A stretch of 64,000 nt of DNA from Silene conica (taxonomy: Eukaryota; Streptophyta; Magnoliopsida; Caryophyllales; Caryophyllaceae), in assembly GCA_029255685.2 (NCBI GenBank), contig CM055311.2, forward strand, positions 16,266,952-16,330,951, given 5' to 3'. The notes beneath the pieces were generated by a model. It was given only the letters and a program-made list of their open reading frames with translations, searched no databases and was not told where the DNA came from. Of the stretch, positions 11,042 through 23,323 are shown piece by piece. Every line of letters starts with the position of its first letter. Position 1 is the stretch's first letter. Both the position numbers and the translations under genes were made by a program.

Positions 11042-11719
11042 TGATAAACATTTAATAGATTAAATAATAACTAGGAGAAATGAATTAAATGTTAATTCTA
11101 ATAAATATATATAAAAGTTATATTTATTAATTATATTTTAATATATGATAGAATAATATAATTGGGATTAATTAATTATAAGATAATTAATTAATATTCT
11201 CCGGGAATTAAATTTGTACACCGAAAAGTATTAAAATATATATGATATTTTAAGGAAGTTCGGAATAAGGAAACTGACTCAAAATATTATATTATAATGA
11301 GGTTTCCTAATTGAAGTACAATACCAACACAAACCAAAACCCTATATATGGAGGGTTTCGGCCGTGAGGTTGGAGAGACAAGAAGAAAACGTTTTTCCTC
11401 TCTTATTCTCCTTGATTAGTTTATCATCTTAATCCCAAAATAAATCCTCTAAAATAATTAATAGTAATTTAGGAGGAGCTTAGAGGGAATCTTTCTCAGT
11501 CGTCATGGGGGCAATCTAAGGAGAACTTCTACCTTGAAGTTTGGGTTTATACTAGGTTGTTCTTAGGCCGATCTCATATAGGACCAAAGGTTATTTCTAT
11601 GATCCTTGTCCTATTATTTCAGTTCTATTGTTTTAATATCAATTCGTTTTTGATATAATCTTTGGCAGTATTAATTAAGTTAATACTTTTATGAGTAATT
11701 TAAGAAATTATTTCCTACA
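11042..11719. mobile_element. probable right part of an unrelated LTR, cut by gypsy-1
   Basis: This AT-rich segment has a TATA-like box and leader start (CCCTATATATGGAGGGTTTC near 11340-11359), which resembles the promoter and R region of copia-type LTRs. It ends TTTCCTACA at 11719, a plausible LTR end. Immediately afterwards LINE ORF1 coding sequence starts mid-protein. The simplest reading is an LTR or solo LTR that entered the LINE and was later hit by gypsy-1, so its left half lies outside the window. The TSD cannot be tested. Confidence 0.4.
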
Positions 11720-11958
11720 GTTGGAAGGCTGTGGACGGATCAGATTGTTAATCTCAATGCCCTAATTGAAACAACTATTATGGCATGGAAACCTAAAAGC
11801 AAAGTAGTAGGGGAAATTATTGATAAAAAGCAGAAGATTGTTACGTTTGCTTTTTCGAACGAGGATGATAAGGGACGGGTTCTCTCCGAACAACCATGGC
11901 ACTTTGATCGACATCTCCTTATTTTGTCTGACCTTCGAGGGGATGCGATCCCTACTGA
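11720..11958 (+). pseudogene. LINE ORF1, first part (DUF4283-like)
   Basis: The open frame reads VGRLWTDQIVNLNALIE, then AWKPKSKVVGEI and LSEQPWHFDRHLLIL. This is typical of the DUF4283 domain in the ORF1 protein of plant LINEs, an RNA-binding capsid-like protein. The natural start is missing; a stop lies just upstream of 11717, at the join to the LTR-like segment. The frame is cut at 11958 by gypsy-2 and resumes at 21846. Confidence 0.85.
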
Positions 11959-13147
11959 TGTAATAACCCGTTTTTTTTTATTATTCAAGTTATATATATT
12001 GTAACGGGTTATTCGAATAGTTCTTTTTATGCAAAAGGTTTTAAAGCAAGTGTGCTACTTTTATTACAAATTAGAGGTTGTGTCGTCTAGGGGATTCGAA
12101 CTCGAGACCATGAGGATGCTTACTTGGGCCTAGAATTGTGTGCATGACTTTGAGCCCACCTTTCACGTTTTCTCTACTTCACAAATTCACATCAGCCGTG
12201 GCTGTTTTAAGGCAAAAGAAAACCTAAACCTAGTACTCCATATCTCATACAAACACCCACACTCTACAGCCGTCATAGCAAGGAGTTCATAGGAAGTCTT
12301 CACGGTGGCCATAGGGCGGCTTTAAGGTGGTCGAATCTGGTCGGAAGTGAGTTAGACAGCGTGTTTCTTTTCACCGTGGTTCTCCCTAGCTGTTTCTGTA
12401 AGTTTTTAAGTCAAGTAATTCGTATGTATGGGTTCTGTTGTTTGCATATCCGTGACCTATGGACCTTGTAGTTGCGTTTTGACACATAGGGTGTCACCCT
12501 TGATCACCGAGAACCACCAGACATGGTGGTTTTGGCTGCTGTGTCAGTCATTCTTTTTCCTTCGTTCAGAACAGAGTCTTGGGATCAGTAGTTTGTGTGG
12601 GTTTTCGAGTTTGTCTGGTTAGTGTATGGTCTGAGTATGGGTACAGGTAAGATGGTGGTGTCTGGGGGCGTGTCAGGGTGGCAAGGTTGGTGGCTACAGG
12701 TGGTAGGTCGGTGACGAAATAGGGGGTTTTAACTACTGTGTTGTTGGTGTTTCTTTTGTTATCTGTCGGGTACGGGTGTTTGGGGTGGCACCACCGCTGA
12801 CTCGGGGGAGGTCGATGCGGTGGTACCACCGTGGTCTGGGTGTCCGGTGTCAGGGGGTTGTGTCGGCAGCGGTCATGGGTGTTGGTTGGTTCTGATTCGG
12901 CCGTCGACAGGGGTGAAAAGAAGAGGCCTAGTCACGGGAAGGGTCAGGTTCAGGCGGTTTTGGTGGGGTGGAATCACCTCACCGGCGGCCGGCGATCAGG
13001 TTGCCTATGGTCGCCGGGGGTGTTGGTGATTCTGGGTGCTGGTCTGGTGGTCGTAGGGGTGAACGGCGGTGGTTAGGCTGGTTGTCGAGTTGGGTTAAGT
13101 GGGTGGCTTAGGTTTATTGTTTTTATTTTTAGTATTAATGCATTTAA

Positions 13148-13201
<54 letters not shown>

Positions 13202-13202
13202 G
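13148..13202. repeat. (ATT)n microsatellite in the gypsy-2 5' LTR
   Basis: A nearly pure ATT run. The 3' LTR has an interrupted and shorter version around 20756-20803, one of the clearest differences between the two LTRs. Confidence 0.95.
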
Positions 13203-13675
13203 TTATTAATATTATTATCATTATTATGATTTGTTGTTTATGGTAGTAAGGTTTTATTAGTAGTAAAGATTTTATTTAATGAGGAATATATTTGGGGGTT
13301 ATTTATGGGAAACTTTAATATGGGTAGTAAAGTACAGTTTGAATTTCAAACGTAAGTTGTTATTTTTAGAAGTTGCTATATCGGGAAGTTTCTATTTATG
13401 GAAACTTTCCACTTTTGGAAGTTTGCTATTTATAGTAAGAATGACCGATAAGGGGTTCGGGAAGTTGTTAATTTGTTACATATACGTGTTTAGGTGGCAA
13501 GTTTCGTGTGGAACACTTTTAACGCGCTTGGACGTATCTACATTTTCTGCTATCTCAGGTAATGGAATACTACGTATATGAGATGTGTAATCTGTTTATT
13601 GGTTGATATTAATCATGTTCATCTATAATGTTATATGATTGGTATATTGTGATATATAATTCTGTGATATGATAT

Positions 13676-13833
13676 GGTGCGGAGATAAAGGGTCTGTGTT
13701 TGGTGCGGAGATAAAGGGTTTGTGTTTGGTGCGGAGATAACAGGGTCTGTGTTTGGTGCGGAGATAAAGGGTCTGTGTTTGGTGCGGAGATAAAGGGTCT
13801 GTGTTTGGTGCGGAGAAAAAGGGTCTGTGATTC
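13676..13833. repeat. 26 bp tandem repeat in the gypsy-2 5' LTR
   Basis: Six copies of a unit reading GGTGCGGAGATAAAGGGTCT plus GTGTTT, with small changes. The same array occurs in the 3' LTR at 21279-21436 with the same copy number, so it predates this insertion. Confidence 0.93.
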
Positions 13834-14240
13834 GGAGTGGAGAAGTTCAACTTTCTATTTATAGTAATGTGGTTTATTTACAGTTTTCTCTACTCAACCT
13901 CGTGGTTGACCCTGTGTATTCGTGATCACCTGTGATGAACCAATTATTGGGGAGCAGATTGACAGGTGGCTGAGACTAAGGGGGAGCTATGGGAGGAAGA
14001 GCTTGGATCCGGACCAGATTAGATGTCTAGATCACCTTAGTCAGTTTAGTACGAGTTGTATTTTATTTATGTTGTTAAGACTTTTGATACGGATGTAAGA
14101 ACATAACTCGAGTTAATTTCTATTTAAAGTACTGTTTATCTTCCTTTGTATCTACTGCCTCGGGAAACCGGGATGGTAACACCTTCATTTATCTGAGGAG
14201 TCCTAGTACAGGCCCTTAAATAAACGGGGGTGTTACAAAG

Positions 14241-14252
14241 TGGTATCAGAGC
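14241..14252 (+). other. primer binding site of gypsy-2 (initiator tRNA-Met)
   Basis: TGGTATCAGAGC lies three bases after the 5' LTR. It is complementary to the 3' end of plant initiator tRNA-Met, the usual primer for minus-strand DNA synthesis in this group. Confidence 0.95.
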
Positions 14253-14783
14253 GAACGATCCTCAGGCCTAACCTAATGAACCTAATGAATGTAGGAGAGT
14301 CTAAATAAAATGAACCCCGGGATAGGACTGTTAGGAGCACACAAAAGGGGAAGTATGAGTCTGGGGCCCCCTCACACTGAACCATAGGCCCTATCAGTTT
14401 TACCCGGGAACCCAGAGTGCATATATGAGAGAAAAGGGTATAATAGGAAGTGGTGAAAGTAATAGCACACTGTGGTAAGTATATTATGAGAATTCTGAGT
14501 ATAAGTGACTTTTGGAAAAGCCGGAAGGGGCATGAGCATGAATGAATCTTTAATTGTTGGAAAAGGCGTATATTGATGTGATATTTTAAGTGATTTAAAA
14601 CTTGTTAGAAATCTTTCTTTCATCATGTCTAGTGATATGCGGTTATGTGATCCCTGAGCCATGTTATAGAAGAAAACTACTCTATATAATAAGTGTTTAT
14701 AGATTTTAATGCTAGGGAACATAGCCCTAAACCAAATGGGTACCCATGTACGTCGGGACTCATTTCTTTTCTTGTTTTATAGT

Positions 14784-17700
14784 ATGCCTCCGCGAAGAGA
14801 TAATGCCGTTAACATCACACAAGAGGAGTTAGACCAATTACGAGCGGAGAATGCGGCTCTAAAGGCCAAGCGTATGGACTCCGCTAAGATATGCACGATA
14901 ATTGCGAGGCACCACCCCACCCAATTCACCGGGGAGGGTGAGCCTCATTTGCTGGGGGCCTGGTGCAGAGAATTCAGTAACTTATTCAAACTGGTGGATT
15001 GCCCCGAAGAACTGAGGGTGGACCAGGCTGCCCACTATCTGAGGGGTATGGCTGGAGACTGGTGGACCGCGAATAAGGGGGAGATCCGGGAAGCAGCTAC
15101 AGAGGATGGAACCGCATTTGTTCCTTGGGACGCATTCAAGGGGGTCTTGAACGAGGTGTTTCTACCAGAATTCCAAAAGAGCAAGCTGAGGGAGGAGTTC
15201 GACTCATTCAAGATGTCGGAGGACATGACCGTAGAGGCTTACTACAGGAAATTCATCCAGTTGGTGCACTACGTGGGAGACATGGGTTTCGACGATGCCA
15301 TGCTAGCAATGAAATTTGAGAGAGGGTTATCAATCGCTGTCAAGAAGAGACTGATTGCAGCTCCGCCCACCACAGTCCGTGACATCTATTTAAGGGCTGG
15401 GGCGACGGAGAGGCTTTCGGATATTATCAAAGAGGACAAGAAGTCCAAGTCAGAAAAGAGGAAGGCTGAATCAGTAGCTGAGGGTTCAGGATCGAAAAAG
15501 CAGAGCTCTAACAAATTCAGTGGGTACTTCGGGAGTAGTGCCTCTGGTGGTGGGAGGAACCAGAGTGGGGGCAACTTCAAGAGTGGAGGTTCTGGTAGTG
15601 GTTCAGTGGGAGTGGTCTGTTTCGGCTGCGGGAAAATTGGGCACAAGCAGGCAGTATGTCGCTCTTCTGGAGGGAATCAGTCCGGGGGTTATCGCACGCC
15701 TACATCCGGATATCAGGGATCCCGCACTCAGTCCTATGGTGGCAGCAGCGGCTATCGCACACCCACATCAAACTACGGTGGGGGTGCGAAGTCTGGAGGG
15801 AGCAGCAATTTCCAGAGGAACTTCAACAGTTATCAGAACCGCTCGCACCAGAACCAAAGCTATGGGAATGGAGGTAACCAGAAGACAGGAGCAGAGGGAA
15901 GCCAGCAGGCTGGGACATCGAGTGCCAGTCAAAGTGGGGTCAAGTCCAGTGGCAAGCTCTTTGCCATGGGAAAGCAGGCAGCTCAGGAGGATGCGCATGT
16001 GGTAACCGGTACTTTTCTTGTGAACTCTAAACCTACTTTCGTACTTTTCGATTCCGGTGCCACCCATTCGTTTGTGTCTAGAGATCATGTTAAGGCTTTG
16101 GGGCTTGAGAGATTTGATTGGATCACGGATCCAGTGACTATACTATCAGGCGAGTCGATAGTTTGTAATAGAGTATACGGTAGTGTACCCATCAAAATCG
16201 GGGAAGCAATTTTCTATTGTGACCTCATAGAGTTTCCTTTGGGGGCTTTTGAAGTGATCCTAGGGATGGACTGGTTGGGGAAGTATAGGGCTTTTATCGA
16301 TTGCCACCAAAAGAAGATTTCCTTGAAGGGACCCAAGGGAGTGAGGGTATCCTACAAGGGGTATAGAGTCAAACCAAAGATCAAATTTATATCTGTCAAT
16401 ACCCTGAAGTCTAGTTTGCGGAAAGGAGAAAGCCTAATTTTGTGCCAAATGTGGGATTGTGAGGCTGAGACCCCCAAGACTAGTGAGATACCTGTGGTAC
16501 GGGAGTTTGAGGGAGTTTTTCGAGACGACGTTCCAGGGTTACCGCCGAGGAGGGAAGTGGAATTTTCCATTGACCTCAAACCAGGAGTGGGACCGATATC
16601 TAAATCACCATACCGTATGGGACCTAAAGAGATGGAGGAATTGAAGAAGCAGTTGGATGAACTAGCTGAAAAAGGGTTCATTCGACCCAGTGTGTCGCCC
16701 TGGGGAGCACCCGTCTTATTTGTGAAAAAGAAGGATGGGAGTCTAAGGTTGTGTGTTGACTACCGAGAGCTGAACAACGTAACCATCAAGAACCGTTATC
16801 CTTTGCCGAGAATCGACGACCTGTTCGATCAGTTAAGTGGAGCTGGGGTTTTCTCCAAGATTGATCTGAGATCCGGGTATCATCAGTTGAGAATAAAGGA
16901 TGAAGATATTCCGAAGACCGCTTTCCGAACGAGGTATGGCCACTATGAATTTGTGGTTATGCCCTTTGGATTGACTAATGCTCCAGCTGTGTTCATGGAC
17001 TTGATGAATCGAGTCTTCAGCCCGTGTCTAGACAAGTTCGTGGTGGTGTTCATAGATGATATCCTGGTATATTCTAAGAATGCAGAAGAGCACGAAGATC
17101 ATTTGAGGAAGGTACTTCAGACTTTGGAGGAGCATAAGCTCAACGCTAAGTTGAGTAAGTGCGAGTTCTGGTTAGAGAAAGTGGCGTTTCTGGGGCATGT
17201 CATTTCCAAAGAAGGGGTATCTGTCGACCCTAGTAAAATCGAAGCTGTGACTAAGTGGCAAAGTCCAAAGAATGTGAGTGAGATTCGAAGTTTCCTGGGG
17301 TTGGCAGGTTATTACCGGAGATTCGTCAAAGACTTTTCGAAGATAGCAAAGCCGTTGACGTCGTTAATGAGGAAGGAGAACCGTTTCGTCTGGGATGAGA
17401 GTTGTGAGAAGGCATTCCTGACTCTTAAGGAACGCCTGACAACAGCTCCTATCCTGGCCTTGCCAGTTGGAAGTGATAATTTCGAAGTATACACCGACGC
17501 TTCAAAGCATGGGTTGGGTTGTGTGCTAATGCAGAATGGGAGAGTTATCGCGTATGCTTCTCGCCAGTTGAAGACCTATGAAGAAAATTATCCGACTCAT
17601 GATTTGGAATTGGGCGCTGTGGTCTTTGCACTGAAATTGTGGCGCCATTACCTTTATGGAGCCACTTTTAAGGTGTTTTCTGATCATAAGAGCCTGAAAT

Positions 17701-19385
17701 ATATCTACACCCAGAAAGAGTTGAACATGAGGCAGAGGAGGTGGATAGAGTTGATCGGAGATTATGATATGCAGATTGTCTACCACGAAGGCAAGGCAAA
17801 TGTGGTAGCTGACGCTCTAAGTAGGAAGTCAATACATGCTCTGGATTGTGCCAGATCGAGAGGGAGGTTGTATGGTGAACTAAGGGAGATGGGAATATTC
17901 ATGATCCGGAAAGGGGATGCTCTTGGTGACTTGACAGTGGAGCCTGAATTGTATGGGGAGATTCGGGAGTTACAGAAGAACGATGCGAGACTCCAGAAAT
18001 GGCGCAAGATGGTGGAGAGTGAGGGTGGAGAGTCGTCAACCAAGTTCTGTATTCATGCCGACGGTAGTTTGAGGTTCAGTGGGCGATGGTGTGTTCCGGA
18101 TGTAGAGGAGCTAAAGAAGAAGATCCTGACCGAAGCTCATGCTACTCCATATTCCGTTCACCCAGGGGGTGATAAGCTGTATAAAGATCTTAAGAAGACG
18201 TTCTGGTGGCCTAACATGAAGAAGGAAGTTGCAGAGTTCGTGTCGAGGTGTTTGACTTGTCAAAGAGTGAAAGGGGAGCATAAGAGACCTCAAGGGAAAG
18301 TTCAACCCTTGGAGGTGCCAGAGTGGAAGTGGGAGAACATTTCGATGGACTTTATCGTGGGGTTGCCTCGGACTCAGAGGGGCAACAACATGATTTGGGT
18401 GATCGTGGATCGCTTGACTAAGTCAGCTCACTTTATTCCCATGAAAGACACCTGGAGTAAAGCCGAGTTGGCTAAGTCATATGTTCAGAATGTGGTTAAA
18501 TTACATGGCGTACCCAAGGATATTGTTTCAGATCGGGATTCGAGGTTTATATCCAGATTTTGGCAGGAATTGCTGGCTGCTTTGGGTACCCAGTTGAAGA
18601 TGAGTACGGCTTTTCATCCGGCTACTGACGATCAGACTGAGAGGACGATTCAGACTCTTGAGGATATGTTGAGAGCGTGTGTATTAGAGTTCGGAGGATC
18701 TTGGGAGGACCGACTGGGGTTGATAGAGTTTTCGTATAACAACAGCTATCATGCCAGTATAGGGATGGCTCCTTTTGAGGCGTTGTACGGGAGGAAGTGC
18801 CGGAGTCCTGTGTGTTGGGATGATCGAGCTGATATGGTGACGTTAGGGCCGGATATGATCCAGGAGATGGTGGAGCAGGTTCAGGTGATTCGGTAGAAAA
18901 TGAGGGCCGCCCAGGATCGACAGAAGAGCTATGCAGAATTTAAGAGGAGCGATATTTCATTCGAGGTTGGCGAGAAAGTTCTACTTAAAGTATCTCCAAT
19001 GAAGGGTGTGATGAGATTCGGCAAGCGTGGCAAGTTGAGTCAGAAATTTATTGGACCGTTTGAGATCTTGGACAGAGTTGGAGAAGTGGCATACCGACTA
19101 GCTTTACCTCCAGCTCTATCCAAGGTCCACAACGTGTTCCATGTCTCGCAGTTGAGGAAGTATGTAAGTGACCCATCACATATACTTCAGCACGAGGTGA
19201 TTGAGCTAGATGAGCAGTTGGCATACGTTGAGACTCCGAAAGAAATTCTGGACAGGAAGGTACGGAAGACTCGCAATGGGGAGACGTCCTTAGTGAAGGT
19301 CTTGTGGACCAACCATAATCAGGAAGAAGCTACGTGGGAGCCTGAGGCGTCCATGAGGGAGCGTTATCCGCATCTGTTTGATTGA
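14784..19385 (+). pseudogene. gypsy-2 gag-pol polyprotein with a single in-frame stop
   Basis: I chose the start at 14784 (MPPRRDNAV); an in-frame ATG exists upstream at 14709. Domains in order, numbered from 14784: Gag capsid (about 30-200), CCHC knuckle [14 protein letters not shown] (about 279-292), protease DSGATHSF (about 423), reverse transcriptase with FIDDILVYS (catalytic DD about 758-759), RNase H (TDAS, about 900), integrase HHCC zinc finger ending CLTC, integrase core with MDF, SDRDSRF and QTERT, then a C-terminal chromodomain (VKVLWT, ATWEPEASM). The frame runs 1534 codons. A TAG at 18894-18896, just after the integrase core, cuts it to about 1370 residues; the frame continues unchanged on the other side. 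The residue before QTERT is Asp, whereas the gypsy-1 copy has Gly (DGQSERT). All other key motifs look intact. Confidence 0.95.
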
Positions 19386-19564
19386 GGTAAGTTACGCGGA
19401 CGTAACTTTTCTTTAAGGGGGGTGGAATGTGACATTTTGGGATTTGAGCAGGTTCTATGCAGACTGTTTTGTGAAATTTGTGTTCCATTTTCGGTTGAGT
19501 TGATTGTTTTGTCACCCAAGTGCGGTAGAACTTCGGGACGAAGTTCTTTTTAAGGAGGGAAGAC
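19386..19564 (+). other. gypsy-2 3' untranslated region with polypurine tract
   Basis: Between the polyprotein stop and the 3' LTR. A purine-rich tract AAGGAGGGAAGA ends at the LTR border and should prime plus-strand synthesis. A second purine run (AAGGGGGGTGGAA) lies near 19416-19428. Confidence 0.75.
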
Positions 19565-20753
19565 TGTAATAACCCGTTTTTTTTTATTATTCAAGTTATA
19601 TATATAGTAACGGGTTATTCGAATAGTTCTTTTTATGCAAAAGGTTTTAAAGCAAGTGTGCTACTTTTATTACAAATTAGAGGTTGTGTCGTCTAGGGGA
19701 TTCGAACTCGAGACCATGAGGATGCTTACTTGGGCCTAGAATTGTGTGCATGACTTTGAGCCCACCTTTCACGTTTTCTCTACTTCACAAATTCACATCA
19801 GCCGTGGCTGTTTTAAGGCAAAAGAAAACCTAAACCTAGTACTCCATATCTCATACAAACACCCACACTCTACAGCCGTCATAGCAAGGAGTTCATAGGA
19901 AGTCTTCACGGTGGCCATAGGGCGGCTTTAAGGTGGTCGAATCTGGTCGGAAGTGAGTTAGACAGCGTGTTTCTTTTCACCGTGGTTCTCCCTTGCTGTT
20001 TCTGTAAGTTTTTAAGTCAAGTAATTCGTATGTATGGGTTCTGTTGTTTGCATATCCGTGACCTATGGACCTTGTAGTTGCGTTTTGACACATAGGGTGT
20101 CACCCTTGATCACCGAGAACCACCAGACATGGTGGTTTTGGCTGCTGTGTCGGTCATTCTTTTTCCTTCGTTCAGAACAGAGTCTTGGGATCAGTAGTTT
20201 GTGTGGGTTTTCGAGTTTGTCTGGTTAGTGTATGGTCTGAGTATGGGTACAGGTAAGATGGTGGTGTCTGGGGGCGTGTCAGGGTGGCAAGGTTGGTGGC
20301 TACAGGTGGTAGGTCGGTGTCGAAACAGGGGGTTTTAACTACTGTGTTGTTGGTGTTTCTTTTGTTATCTGTCGGGTACGGGTGTTTGGGGTGGCACCAC
20401 CGCTGACTCGGGGGAGGTCGATGCGGTGGTACCACCGTGGTCTGGGTGTCCGGTGTCAGGGGGTTGTGTCGGCAGCGGTCGTGGGTGTTGGTTGGTTCTG
20501 ATTCGGCCGTCGACAGGGGTGAAAAGAAGAGGCCTGGTCACGGGAAGGGTCAGGTTCAGGCGGTTTTGGTGGGGTGGAATCACCTCACCGGCGGCCGGCG
20601 ATCAGGTTGCCTATGGTCACCGGGGGTGTTGGTGATTCTGGGTGCTGGTCTGGTGGTCGTAGGGGTGAACGGCGGTGGTTAGGCTGGTTGTCGAGTTGGG
20701 TTAAGTGGGTGGCTTAGGTTTATTGTTTTTATTTTTAGTATTAATGCATTTCA

Positions 20754-20787
<34 letters not shown>

Positions 20788-21840
20788 TTATTATTATTAT
20801 TATTGTTATTAATATTATTATCATTATTATGATTTGTTGTTTATGGTAGTAAGGTTTTATTAGTAGTAAAGATTTTCTTTAATGAGGAATATATTTGGGG
20901 GTTATTTATGGGAAACTTTAATATGGGTAGTAAAGTACAGTTTGAATTTCAAACGTAAGTTGTTATTTTTAGAAGTTGCTATATCGGGAAGTTTCTATTT
21001 ATGGAAACTTTCCACTTTTGGAAGTTTTCTATTTATAGTAAGAATGACCGATAAGGGGTTCGGGAAGTTGTTAATTTGTTACATATACGTGTTTAGGTGG
21101 CAAGTTTCGTGTGGAACACTTTTAACGCGCTTGGACGTATCTACATTTTCTGCTATCTCAGGTAGGGGAATACTACGTATATGAGATGTGTAATCTGTTT
21201 ATTGGTTGATATTAATCATGTTCATCTATAATGTTATATGATTGGTATATTGTGATATATAATTCTGTGATATGATATGGTGCGGAGATAAAGGGTCTGT
21301 GTTTGGTGCGGAGATAAAGGGTCTGTGTTTGGTGCGGAGATAAAAGGGTCTGTGTTTGGTGCGGAGATAAAGGGTCTGTGTTTGGTGCGGAGATAAAGGG
21401 TCTGTGTTTGGTGCGGAGAAAAAGGGTCTGTGATTCGGAGTGGAGAAGTTCAACTTTCTATTTATAGTAATGTGGTTTATTTACAGTTTTCTCTACTCAA
21501 CCTCGTGGTTGACCCTGTGTATTCGTGATCACCTGTGATGAACCAATTATTGGGGAGCAGATTGACAGGTGGCTGAGACTAAGGGGGAGCTATGGGAGGA
21601 AGAGCTTGGATCCGGACCAGATTAGATGTCTAGATCACCTTAGTCAGTTTAGTACGAGTTGTATTTTATTTATGTTGTTAAGACTTTTGATACGGATGTA
21701 AGAACATGACTTGAGTTAATTTCTATTTAAAGTACTGTTTATCTTCCTTTGTATCTACTGCCTCGGGAAACCGGGATGGTAACACCTTCATTTATCTGAG
21801 GAGTCCTAGTACAGGCCCTTAAATAAACGGGGGTGTTACA
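19565..21840 (+). mobile_element. 3' LTR of gypsy-2
   Basis: 2276 bp, same ends as the 5' LTR (TGTAATAACCCG to GGGGGTGTTACA), followed directly by the second copy of the ACTGA duplication. Confidence 0.97.
21279..21436. repeat. 26 bp tandem repeat in the gypsy-2 3' LTR
   Basis: Six copies of the GGTGCGGAGATAAAGGGTCT unit, matching the array at 13676-13833. Confidence 0.92.
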
Positions 21841-22029
21841 ACTGAGGTACCCCTTTTTTTTCTCTCCTACTTGGGTTCAGATTTATGATTTGCCTATCCT
21901 AGGGCGCCAAATATCGAAGAATGCAGTGAATATAGGTAATGATGTGGGAACCTATGTGGACATAGACAATTCAGTGATTCCATCTATCAATAGGTCTATG
22001 CGCATTAGGGTTCTACTGGATGTTCGTAA
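21841..22029 (+). pseudogene. LINE ORF1, second part
   Basis: This continues the DUF4283-like region after the gypsy-2 insertion: TWVQIYDLPILGRQ and RSMRIRVLLDVR are typical of the segment that leads into the zinc knuckle. It is cut at 22029 by the copia-type element, whose 5 bp duplication is CGTAA (22025-22029 and 31130-31134). Confidence 0.85.
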
Positions 22030-23323
22030 TGTTGGAAACTAAGTTCCTGATTTTATACTCAAAACTAATGTGAGTTTTGTTTCTTTAAGTTTAGGTTATA
22101 AAACTTAATAAGATCTTATGCATGCATGATGATATCATAAGATGTGATTGTCCTTACGTTGGTTTTAGAAGGTTTATACTCAATAATCACCTATTACTTG
22201 AGTCTTCAATAACCGAAATACCCTTATAATGATCTAACAAAAATCGTCTCCAAAATATACGTATCAAGGACCCGATCTCAAACTAAGACTATTTTTGTTA
22301 CTAGAAAATAAAATTAATAATAATATTACTCTTATAATATTATTAATATGGAAATAAATTTCTTGCTTGAAGAACTATTTTTAAGCACTACAAGCATGAA
22401 TATGAGATGTAGTAGTTATGGGAGATATATGTTAGTAACAATAGCAAGAAGGACTAACTTTGTTGTGCATGCATTGAGTAGTATTTATAGAGCAAAATAA
22501 TGCTCATATGCAAGAGCATATGGCCGGCCATCCTAAGCCATTCATGGCCTATGCATGGTCTCTTACATCTTACACAAAAGCAAGCAAGATACCTTACATT
22601 ATTCCTTTTGCATAACACTCAACCTTTGCATACTAGCACACACAATCTCATTGTTTATTCAAGCACACAACTTCCACATATATACTACATTACACGGCTG
22701 AAATGGGGTCTAAAATGGACCCATTTTATCTTTGTCAATTGTGTTAATTTGTAACATGTCACATATGTTCCATAACACATGACCCAATTTGTTAATTATG
22801 CAATTTTAACTATTAAAATTCATAATTCACAATTTTATGACATTTAAATAATTATACTAATAATTCGAAATTATTATTGTATAAAATGTAATATCATAAT
22901 TTTAATTACAACTCTTTGTAATTTTATGATCAACAGTGTTCATTCTCAATTTAATCGTTTCCCAAACGAATAAATAAAAACCGAGTAATAAAACGATTTT
23001 ATTACTTTGACTATAATTATTAGAATCCCATTATAAAATATTCGTCATGTAAAATTATTTCCAAATTTCCAGTTATTAATTAATTCGTATCCAATACAAT
23101 ATTAATTAATTATTCCATTGAGACGGAATTCCCTAAAGATATGACCTTAAGGGATCAACTGATCACCACCATCATATGACGATAATGTCAAACTCTAGAC
23201 AGCCAATCATTATCGGTAAATGTTGATCAGTCGACTTTAAAAGAGTAACACTCACAGTTGTGTTTCATTCAAATGAGTTTTAATTACGTCAACACACTAT
23301 TGTCAAGGACACTTCCTCCAACA
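22030..23323 (-). mobile_element. 3' LTR of the minus-strand gag-only element (left LTR)
   Basis: Begins TGTTGGAAACTAAG and ends CTTCCTCCAACA as written on the plus strand, giving TGTTGG and CCAACA ends. It is 1294 bp and collinear with 29822-31129 with few substitutions. The inner flank ATCTCCCACTTG is, on the minus strand, a polypurine tract ending at the LTR. Confidence 0.95.

Larger units (their letters stand above)
11959..14237 (+). mobile_element. 5' LTR of gypsy-2
   Basis: Begins TGTAATAACCCG and ends GGGGGTGTTACA. It is 2279 bp long and collinear with 19565-21840. It includes an (ATT)n run near 13148-13202 and six tandem copies of a 26 bp unit (13676-13833). It should hold the promoter of the element; I could not assign a TATA box with confidence. 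Confidence 0.96.
11959..21840 (+). mobile_element. gypsy-2: nearly intact Ty3/gypsy chromovirus with both LTRs
   Basis: A full-length 9.9 kb element: 5' LTR, tRNA-Met primer site, one gag-pol frame, polypurine tract and 3' LTR. It is flanked by ACTGA at 11954-11958 and 21841-21845. The two LTRs differ by roughly 15-20 substitutions by eye plus a few length changes in simple repeats, which indicates recent insertion. The only coding break seen is one TAG. It sits within LINE ORF1. Confidence 0.97.

Noticed and set aside
12566-13076. Open frames of 70-90 codons in the gypsy-2 LTR, repeated near 20172-20682
   Set aside because: Both copies lie in LTRs and follow GC-rich sequence. They have no recognisable domain, and neighbouring frames overlap on both strands.
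14241-14252. tRNA gene signal at TGGTATCAGAGC sites (also 29808 and 61185)
   Set aside because: Only the 12 bases complementary to the tRNA-Met 3' end are present next to LTRs; these are primer sites, not genes.
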